Part shown: positions 1 through 4,795 of the stretch, piece after piece
Numbering within the stretch: position 1 is the first letter of the stretch
Layout: every line of letters starts with the position of its first letter
Origin: Methanomassiliicoccales archaeon
Lineage (GTDB): Archaea; Thermoplasmatota; Thermoplasmata; Methanomassiliicoccales; JACIVX01
Assembly: GCA_024464195.1 (NCBI GenBank)
Contig: JANHAK010000054.1
Span: forward strand, 1 to 7,313
Length of the DNA stretch: 7,313 nucleotides
Reading direction: 5' to 3'
Notes under the pieces: model-generated
What the model saw: only the letters and a program-made list of their open reading frames with translations
Database searches by the model: none
Told to the model about the DNA's origin: nothing
Position numbers and translations under genes: made by a program

Positions 1-84
1 AGACGGATTCATGATAAACTTATTGAATATCGAAACGAAATGGCCAAACAGGTTGAACGAGACTCAGAGGAGGTGCAGCACTAG
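1..84 (+). CDS. C-terminal end of an upstream gene, possibly PurE (AIR carboxylase / N5-CAIR mutase)
   Basis: Frame 1 is open from the window edge to a TAG at 82-84 and encodes the last 27 residues of a protein. The tail reads KLIEYRNEMAKQVERDSEEV near its end, a charged amphipathic helix. PurE proteins (5-(carboxyamino)imidazole ribonucleotide mutase or AIR carboxylase, de novo purine synthesis) commonly end in a helix of the form KL..YR.EMA..V, and the next gene is a purine gene, so PurE is the best guess. This rests on a very short tail and on context, so it is tentative. The stop codon overlaps the GTG start of guaAB by one base (TAGTG), and the Shine-Dalgarno sequence of guaAB lies inside this gene, which implies an operon with coupled translation. 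The start lies outside the window. Confidence 0.5.
   Translation, partial: RRIHDKLIEYRNEMAKQVERDSEEVQH
68..75 (+). promoter_or_regulatory. Strong Shine-Dalgarno sequence for guaAB
   Basis: AGGAGGTG is a near-perfect complement to the 3' end of archaeal 16S rRNA and lies 8 bases before the GTG at 84. It fixes the GTG as the start of guaAB although it sits within the end of the upstream gene. Confidence 0.85.
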
Positions 85-1031
85 TGTTCGACCCAGGAAA
101 ATTCATTGAGGAGAAGGTGAGCGAGCTTAAGCATGAAATCAAAGGAAAGGCGATTATTGCATGCTCAGGAGGCGTCGACAGCACTGTTGCCGCGGTCATA
201 ACAAGCAAAGCCATTGGAAATCGATTACTCACCGTTTACGTCAACACTGGTTTTATGAGAAAAGGAGAGACGGAGACGGTAGAGAAAATGCTAAAGCAAC
301 TTGGCTTAAATTACAAAATCGTTGATGCATCAAATGAGTTTTTTGCCGCGCTCAATGGTGTTGTGGATCCTGAAAGAAAAAGGAAGATCATTGGTGAAAA
401 GTTTATCAGAGTGTTTGAAAGAACAGCAAGAGATTTTGGAGCAGATTACCTCGTGCAAGGGACGATCGCTCCAGACTGGATCGAAAGCGGAGATCGCTTG
501 AGGGATACGATTAAGACGCATCATAACGTCGGTGGATTGCCAGCTGACATGAAGTTAAAGCTAGTGGAACCGCTGCGTGATCTTTACAAGGACGAAGTCA
601 GGAAAGTCGCGAGATTTTTAGGCATTGAGGTCTCAGAACGACAGCCATTCCCAGGTCCAGCCCTTGCGATTAGAGTCATCGGGGAGGCGACACCGGAAGC
701 GGTAGAAATCGTCAGGGAAGCGTGTGCGATTGTTGAAGAGGAGATTGAAAAGGCGGCTGCGAGCGGAAAAATGACATTACCATGGCAATATTTCGCCGTC
801 CTCCTTCCAGTTCAGTCCGTCGGTGTTCAGGGTGACAGGCGTGCTTATGGAAGAACGATTGCTGTGCGTGCTGTCGATTCTGTTGATGCGATGACCGCTA
901 CCTACTCGAAGATTCCGCATGAAGTTCTAGAAAAGATCTCGCTTCGCATCGTCAACGAGATGAAAGACAAGGTGAACAGGGTGGTTTACGACATTACAGA
1001 TAAACCGCCTGCGACGATTGAGTGGGAATGA
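84..1031 (+). CDS. guaAB: GMP synthase [glutamine-hydrolysing] subunit B (ATP-pyrophosphatase/synthetase subunit)
   Basis: This subunit adenylylates XMP with ATP and then aminates it to GMP in the cytoplasm, using ammonia made by the separate glutaminase subunit GuaAA (encoded at 2017-2592). The 315-residue protein carries the N-type ATP-pyrophosphatase P-loop SGGVDST at residues 28-34, the KTHHNVGGLP motif at 144-153, and the GMP synthase C-terminal dimerisation domain with QPFPGPALAIRV at 187-198. It ends in the family's typical DITDKPPATIEWE. Its length fits archaeal stand-alone GuaAB proteins (about 305-315 residues), and no glutaminase domain is fused to it. The start is a GTG, chosen because of the strong Shine-Dalgarno sequence 8 bases upstream and the 1-base overlap with the preceding gene. 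The stop lies one base from the stop of the convergent HAD gene. All expected motifs are present, so it is probably active. Confidence 0.97.
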   Translation: MFDPGKFIEEKVSELKHEIKGKAIIACSGGVDSTVAAVITSKAIGNRLLTVYVNTGFMRKGETETVEKMLKQLGLNYKIVDASNEFFAALNGVVDPERKRKIIGEKFIRVFERTARDFGADYLVQGTIAPDWIESGDRLRDTIKTHHNVGGLPADMKLKLVEPLRDLYKDEVRKVARFLGIEVSERQPFPGPALAIRVIGEATPEAVEIVREACAIVEEEIEKAAASGKMTLPWQYFAVLLPVQSVGVQGDRRAYGRTIAVRAVDSVDAMTATYSKIPHEVLEKISLRIVNEMKDKVNRVVYDITDKPPATIEWE

Positions 1032-1032
1032 C

Positions 1033-1794
1033 TCATCGTCGTGCGTACTTTGCAAGGAGACGATCTATTTCATCCCAACCTGAGATTTTTTCGTCTGGTA
1101 CGATTGAATCGTCGTGCTGGTAGAATTTCGATTCCTTGAGAACCGCAATCATCCCAACGTTTTTTGCACCCTTGATATCGGCCTGAAGCGAATTGCCAAT
1201 AAATATCGCCTCGTCAGGTTTCGCATTTAAATTTGAAAGGGCCATTTTGAAAATCTTCGGATTGGGTTTTCTTAGACCCACATCTGTCGAGAAGATAAGC
1301 TCATCGAAATACTGGTCAATTCCATAAAAGCGCATATCTCTCAAAGGGAACTCAGAGGGAAGCCCCCAGGCGACGTCTGAGACAAGCCCAATCACGTAAC
1401 CCATTGCTCGTACTTTATCAAGCATTTCTTTCGTGCCCGGAATTAGCCGGCGATTCTCGAGCAAAGTTTCGTAAAAAGCATACAGCGCTCTATCGACAAG
1501 GTCATCATCACCGTCACAGCCGTAACGATGAAAACATTTGTTAAGGATATCTGATAACGGCACTTCGATCATTCTCTTGAGTTTTGTCTCTCTCGCTTCC
1601 ATCAACAATTCGCCGAGGTGCCTACAAAATTCATCTTCTTGGTCAGAAATTCCAAAATTTGTTGAGAGAATACGATAGGTTTTTCTGATCGCTTTCATCT
1701 CAGGCTCTTTCCAATCGTGGTAGTAATCGATGAGTGTGTGGCCAAGGTCGAAAAGAATGGCTTTCACAAAAAGAAACTGATATACAATCATCAT
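1033..1794 (-). CDS. HAD-superfamily hydrolase (putative phosphatase) with atypical motifs
   Basis: This is a 253-residue haloacid-dehalogenase-fold protein, probably a cytoplasmic phosphatase of unknown substrate. Motif I is FDLGHTLID with nucleophile Asp16; motif II is the Ser in GLVSD (139); motif III is the Lys in LRKPNPK (176); motif IV is IGNSLQAD (199-206). Residues between motifs I and II form a helical cap (about 30-120), as in subfamily I HADs. Two usual acids differ: the second Asp of motif I is Gly, and the first Asp of motif IV is Asn. The start is uncertain. The ATG at 1794 adds nine residues before the core, while an in-frame GTG at 1767 would give MKAILFDLG, the usual spacing for the family, and a 244-residue protein. 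Neither start has a Shine-Dalgarno sequence. It lies between the two GMP synthase genes on the opposite strand; a role in nucleotide metabolism is possible but unproven. Confidence 0.85.
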   Translation of the reverse strand: MMIVYQFLFVKAILFDLGHTLIDYYHDWKEPEMKAIRKTYRILSTNFGISDQEDEFCRHLGELLMEARETKLKRMIEVPLSDILNKCFHRYGCDGDDDLVDRALYAFYETLLENRRLIPGTKEMLDKVRAMGYVIGLVSDVAWGLPSEFPLRDMRFYGIDQYFDELIFSTDVGLRKPNPKIFKMALSNLNAKPDEAIFIGNSLQADIKGAKNVGMIAVLKESKFYQHDDSIVPDEKISGWDEIDRLLAKYARR

Positions 1795-1987
1795 TTAATG
1801 ATTCCGATTATGATTAAGCTAGTGGTCCATTCGTCGTCAAATAACACTTTGCGAAAATTGCGTAACTTCGAAATCATTAGGTAAGGTCAGGCATCTCAAA
1901 ATCTGTTATGATCCGTTCTCTTCCTTTTCAGTTTTTGAATCCCCGTTGATCGGATCTTTGATATCGGATTCTAGGAACCGACAGTCC

Positions 1988-1995
1988 TTTAATAT
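1988..1995 (+). promoter_or_regulatory. TATA box of guaAA, indicating a leaderless transcript
   Basis: TTTAATAT is centred about 25-26 bases before the A of the guaAA ATG at 2017. In archaea transcription starts about 25 bases after the TATA centre, so the mRNA should begin at or next to the start codon. The bases just before the ATG (AAGGCG) are too close to act as a Shine-Dalgarno sequence. This is a positional inference; no transcript data are available. Confidence 0.65.
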
Positions 1996-2016
1996 GATAC
2001 GGTCTTTTACAAGGCG

Positions 2017-2592
2017 ATGAAAATTTACGTTGTGGACAACGGTGGACAGTGGACGCATCGAGAATGGAGGGTGCTCAGGTATCTCGGCGTCAACACAGCG
2101 ATTGTGCCAAATACAACACCATTTGAGGAAATTCAGGACGCGGATGCTCTCGTTCTTTCTGGTGGTGCTCCCCGTGTCGCACTCGATGCTGAAAGGATGG
2201 GGCGCAACAGTGAGTACCTCGACAGGGCAGAGATTCCAATCCTCGGAATCTGCGCTGGAATGCAATTCATGTGTGCGAAATTCGGGGGAAAAACGGAACC
2301 GGCAAAAGTCCCTGAGTTCGGAAAAACAGTAGTTTATATCGATTGCGAAAACGATCTCTTCAAAGATCTCCCCCGTAGCTTCATCGTCTGGGAGTCGCAT
2401 AATGACGAGGTATCGGTTGTTCCCCCTTCATTTGATATCCTTGCCCATTCAGATCATTGTCCCGTCGAAGCGGTTAAAATGAAATCGAGACCAATATATG
2501 GTCTGCAGTTTCATCCAGAGGTTGAACATACCGAATATGGCATAGAGATTTTCAAGAATTTTCTCAGCGTCGTTGAAGGTTGGCATAAATGA
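2017..2592 (+). CDS. guaAA: GMP synthase [glutamine-hydrolysing] subunit A (class I glutamine amidotransferase)
   Basis: This subunit hydrolyses glutamine and passes ammonia to GuaAB for amination of adenylyl-XMP. The 191-residue protein is a single class I glutaminase domain, matching the usual 185-190 residues of archaeal GuaAA. The N-terminus (YVVDNGGQWTHR) and PNTTP at 31-35 are typical of the family. The nucleophile is Cys79 in GICAGMQ, and the other catalytic residues are His166 and Glu168 in GLQFHPEVEHTEYG. SHNDEV at 127-132 corresponds to the SHKDEV region that takes part in subunit communication in archaeal homologues; here the Lys is Asn. The elbow has GMQ rather than the GHQ usual in GuaAA, a variant that is normal in HisH. 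The ATG start fits a TATA box 26 bases upstream and a leaderless mRNA. The stop overlaps the next gene by 4 bases (ATGA). Unlike many archaea, it is not adjacent to guaAB. Confidence 0.96.
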   Translation: MKIYVVDNGGQWTHREWRVLRYLGVNTAIVPNTTPFEEIQDADALVLSGGAPRVALDAERMGRNSEYLDRAEIPILGICAGMQFMCAKFGGKTEPAKVPEFGKTVVYIDCENDLFKDLPRSFIVWESHNDEVSVVPPSFDILAHSDHCPVEAVKMKSRPIYGLQFHPEVEHTEYGIEIFKNFLSVVEGWHK

Positions 2593-2837
2593 AATCGGAG
2601 GATATGATCGCGGTCAGAGAAGCGCTTGAACACCTGAGAAAGGACGAGCTGTTTGAAAAAGCGCTAGGCCGGGTGTTGCGGAAAAGGCAAAACACGTTCG
2701 AAGATTATATTAGGATCGTTGGGGAAATCAGGGAACTCGCGCGGAAAAAGAAGATCTCATTGAAGGATGCTAGCCAACTGATTGTTGACGAATTAGAGAA
2801 AGAAAAGAAGGATGAACAAGATCATGATAATGGCTAG
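2589..2837 (+). CDS. Small charged helical protein translationally coupled to guaAA, function unknown
   Basis: This 82-residue protein is not recognised. It is rich in Lys, Arg and Glu, has no Cys, signal peptide or membrane segment, and looks almost wholly helical: predicted helices at about 3-31, 36-54 and 58-74, then a very acidic, probably disordered tail (DEQDHDNG). The ATG overlaps the guaAA stop as ATGA, and AAGGT at 2576-2580 inside guaAA could serve as a Shine-Dalgarno sequence 8 bases away, so the two are almost certainly co-translated. Coding character is good and there is no competing frame. The last 45 bases overlap the end of the convergent DUF131 gene. Its position suggests a partner or regulator of GuaAA or of the GuaAA-GuaAB complex, but that is inference only. 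Confidence 0.8.
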   Translation: MKSEDMIAVREALEHLRKDELFEKALGRVLRKRQNTFEDYIRIVGEIRELARKKKISLKDASQLIVDELEKEKKDEQDHDNG

Positions 2838-3200
2838 TACCATCGCAAAAATCGCCATTCTAGCATCCGATCCAAAGACGATCGGGATTGGACCGATGAG
2901 AACAACGCCACCACCTTTGATTCTAGATTTCTTCTCCATCTGAGGTTGTTCAATTTCCATAGGTTCATACGGCTCTTCAATGGGGTGAGGAAAAATGGCG
3001 AAGAACAAGAATGCTAAGAAGAAGCCAAGAAAAATCAGTAGAATCGAAATCAAACCTACGATTCCTGTGCCATAAATCACTGGAAAAATAAGGAAGAGAG
3101 CAACCTGCATCTCACCACTTGTGATACCATAAATCACCAGCAAAATACCGCTTACGATCATTGAGAGCGAAATCAAACGAATCGGCAAATGGAAATTCAT
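2793..3200 (-). CDS. DUF131 / TIGR00304 family archaeal membrane protein
   Basis: This 135-residue integral membrane protein belongs to an archaeal family of unknown function (DUF131, TIGR00304), recognised by the signature GGGVVLIGPIPIVFGSD at residues 96-112. Hydrophobic segments lie at about 8-27, 32-70 (long enough for two passes) and 114-135. Between them is a polar, Pro/Glu-rich loop (about 71-95). The protein ends directly after the last membrane segment, so the conserved motif lies just before that segment. The ATG at 3200 has no clear Shine-Dalgarno sequence; an AT-rich stretch at 3224-3236 is at about the right distance for a TATA element of a leaderless mRNA. The final 45 bases overlap the convergent 82-residue gene. 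The 423-residue gene lies 145 bases upstream on the same strand. Confidence 0.88.
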   Translation of the reverse strand: MNFHLPIRLISLSMIVSGILLVIYGITSGEMQVALFLIFPVIYGTGIVGLISILLIFLGFFLAFLFFAIFPHPIEEPYEPMEIEQPQMEKKSRIKGGGVVLIGPIPIVFGSDARMAIFAMVLAIIMILFILLFFL

Positions 3201-3276
3201 CTTCAGATACAGATGAACGTCCTGTTATCAATTTTTCTCATCAGAGATTTGGCGTTCCGTCTATTTCAACTCGATT

Positions 3277-3299
3277 CTGGCAATTTGAAATTGTTCCAG
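3277..3299. promoter_or_regulatory. Inverted repeat in the spacer between two minus-strand genes
   Basis: CTGG-CAATTT-G-AAATTG-TT-CCAG forms a dyad: perfect 6-base arms around one central base at 3281-3293, plus outer arms CTGG and CCAG with a 2-base bulge. It lies 47-69 bases after the stop of the 423-residue gene and 77-99 bases before the DUF131 start. As RNA it could fold as a hairpin with a 3-base loop; as DNA it could be an operator. No U-tract follows it on the minus strand, so a terminator is less likely. Confidence 0.35.
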
Positions 3300-3345
3300 C
3301 CATCGGAAAAATGATCAGGAAGAGAATCTCTCAAATTACTATATC

Positions 3346-4617
3346 TTATCGTACATGAAGATTCCATGCACCGACAAATGATAGGCCTTTTCTTGTAAGG
3401 GCTTCCGCGGTCTTGTTAACGGCCTCGTGTTTATCGAGGTAATTTCGCTCTAAGAACGGCATTAATCCCGCGTCTACGATCTCTTTCTTATCTCTGAAAT
3501 AGTCAAGAATGTCTGAAGGATGCTCTCTTTTCTGCTCGATTTCGATTTCACCTCCCTCGTGCTTCGCGGCGATGTTAGGGATGTGATCCGCAACCTCAAG
3601 GAGATCATTTCGACGATTATATGGCTGCCTTACAATGCTTTTCCATGTTTCAGTGATATGATGCTCAATTCTGACCTTATCTTCAAGGCCGAGCATCTTG
3701 CGAATTTCCGCCGTTTTCTCTAGCGTGTCAACGTTAACCGAATTGCTTAGATTGAATCCAACGAGCGGTGTCGTACCATCATTTCGTGCAAACAGTTTCG
3801 CCGTCATTAATGTCCAGAGTACAGAATAGGGGTTGTCGTTTCCCATGAAGACAGATATCTTGAATTCCATATCAATCCCTAGCTTGTGAATGATGTAACC
3901 AAGAAGAACAGTGCCTGGATTGACATTGAGAACCTGCTTTATTCCATAGTTTGTATAATAATAGAGAAACTCATCGATGTACTGAAGTGCGTGTTCGTTT
4001 GGCTGTCCAACACCGCCGAAATATCCAGTAATCGTCTCAGGACCACCGAGGTGGACATTTGAACCATCAGTTCCCCTTGTATCAAGCGTCTCAACATATG
4101 AGGCGCCAATGACTTGCATGGCTGCCGCGATGGCTAGGATATCTCCTTGGTCGGCTTCCTGTTCTTTCATTTTTCTGACCCTGATGTATCTAGATGGCAT
4201 GATTTCCCCGTTCTTGATCGCCTGCTGGGCCTCAGCGATCAACCAAGGGAAATATTGCAGGGCACTAATCTCTAGAATTACAGGATATTTCTCGTTAAAG
4301 ACCATTTCATCGGCTTTTTTACCAAGCACCTTTTTTCTGAATTCGCGAATTGAAATGAATTTTTTCTCATCTCTCGCATCGATGAGCCACTTGATATCTT
4401 TAAAGTACGGTGAATTCATTTCCTTCAGGCGCTGCAACAAGTTCTCAAGCTTGCGAGCTTCTTGTGCTTTTGCATTAATTTCTTCGGGCGTCCCGTATTT
4501 TTCGATAACAGAAAGTATGTCGTTTATTATTTCATTGGATGGATCAAGAAGGAAGTCGTTGATTTCCTTTAGGGCGCTTTCCGGTATTTTCAGTCTATTT
4601 CGTAGTTTTTCTTTCAT
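3346..4617 (-). CDS. Conserved-looking 423-residue soluble protein, family not recognised
   Basis: I do not recognise this protein with confidence. It is cytoplasmic in character, without a signal peptide or membrane segment. Residues 1-70 are helical and probably coiled-coil. The middle (about 110-300) looks like an enzyme core of alternating strands and helices with polar and glycine-rich turns: EADQGD (154-159), ETLDTRGTDGSNVHLGG (176-192), GYFGGVGQPNEH (198-209), NVNPGTVLLGY (231-241), FMGNDNPYS (257-265) and GFNLSNSVN (287-295). Clustered Asp, His, Asn and Gly suggest a substrate or metal site, perhaps in a TIM-barrel-like fold; this is inference. The C-terminal third is helical (EHHITETW at 318-325). 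The start is the ATG at 4617, not the TTG two codons upstream, because GGGAG at 4630-4626 is 8 bases before the ATG. The leader contains a hairpin, and the promoter faces the divergent 380-residue gene. Confidence 0.85.
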   Translation of the reverse strand: MKEKLRNRLKIPESALKEINDFLLDPSNEIINDILSVIEKYGTPEEINAKAQEARKLENLLQRLKEMNSPYFKDIKWLIDARDEKKFISIREFRKKVLGKKADEMVFNEKYPVILEISALQYFPWLIAEAQQAIKNGEIMPSRYIRVRKMKEQEADQGDILAIAAAMQVIGASYVETLDTRGTDGSNVHLGGPETITGYFGGVGQPNEHALQYIDEFLYYYTNYGIKQVLNVNPGTVLLGYIIHKLGIDMEFKISVFMGNDNPYSVLWTLMTAKLFARNDGTTPLVGFNLSNSVNVDTLEKTAEIRKMLGLEDKVRIEHHITETWKSIVRQPYNRRNDLLEVADHIPNIAAKHEGGEIEIEQKREHPSDILDYFRDKKEIVDAGLMPFLERNYLDKHEAVNKTAEALTRKGLSFVGAWNLHVR

Positions 4618-4624
4618 TTCCAAT

Positions 4625-4630
4625 TCTCCC
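4625..4630 (-). promoter_or_regulatory. Shine-Dalgarno sequence of the 423-residue gene
   Basis: On the minus strand the bases read GGGAGA, ending 7 bases before the ATG at 4617 (8 bases from the end of GGGAG). This decides for the ATG over the TTG at 4623, which would lie only 1-2 bases from it. Confidence 0.6.
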
Positions 4631-4633
4631 GTC

Positions 4634-4651
4634 GCAGGTTCCGTGACCTGC
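4634..4651 (-). promoter_or_regulatory. Hairpin in the leader just before the ribosome binding site of the 423-residue gene
   Basis: GCAGGT and ACCTGC are perfect 6-base inverted arms around a 6-base loop. On the minus-strand mRNA the hairpin would end 3 bases before the GGGAG Shine-Dalgarno sequence (4630-4626), between the promoter and the ATG at 4617. It could modulate ribosome access or be a protein binding site. It is also a fair DNA palindrome, so an operator is equally possible. Confidence 0.45.
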
Positions 4652-4678
4652 CCTCGATCGAAAAATGAGAGCGCGACC

Positions 4679-4695
4679 TATAAAATCCTTTTATA
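4679..4695. promoter_or_regulatory. Symmetrical TATA elements of a divergent promoter
   Basis: TATAAAA (4679-4685) and TTTTATA (4689-4695) are perfect 7-base inverted arms separated by TCC, so each strand reads a TATA-like box. Read on the minus strand, TTTTATAG is preceded by the purine run AAAAGG, resembling a BRE next to a TATA box, and would start transcription about 39 bases before the ATG at 4617. The divergent 380-residue gene could use the same element with a leader of about 80-90 bases, or the AT-rich stretch at 4714-4724. Confidence 0.6.
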
Positions 4696-4795
4696 TCGCA
4701 GATATCGATGCAGAATTAATATTTCGTTTTTTTTCATAATCATGCGGATTGAACGGCTCTAGTAATCGACCAGTGTCTTATTGGTAATTCAACCT

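Noticed and set aside
2030..2332. A 100-codon open frame on the + strand.
   Set aside because: It is an alternative frame fully inside guaAA, with a low-complexity translation.
1906..2400. A 164-codon open frame on the - strand.
   Set aside because: It is antisense to guaAA, whose family motifs are unmistakable, and its protein has no family-like features.
3321..3331. AGAGAATCTCT palindrome, considered as a terminator hairpin.
   Set aside because: With one central base it cannot form a hairpin of useful stability, and no T-tract follows on the minus strand.
3161..3358. A 65-codon open frame on the + strand covering the spacer between the DUF131 and 423-residue genes.
   Set aside because: It overlaps the beginning of one gene and the end of the other on the opposite strand, has no initiation signal, and looks like chance.
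4727..4734. Run of eight T on the + strand, considered as an archaeal terminator.
   Set aside because: No plus-strand gene ends before it; it lies in a divergent promoter region.
4109..4762. A 217-codon open frame on the + strand.
   Set aside because: It lies antisense to the 423-residue gene, its translation is Ser/Phe/Ile-rich without recognisable motifs, and it runs across the promoter region. It is a shadow of the minus-strand gene.
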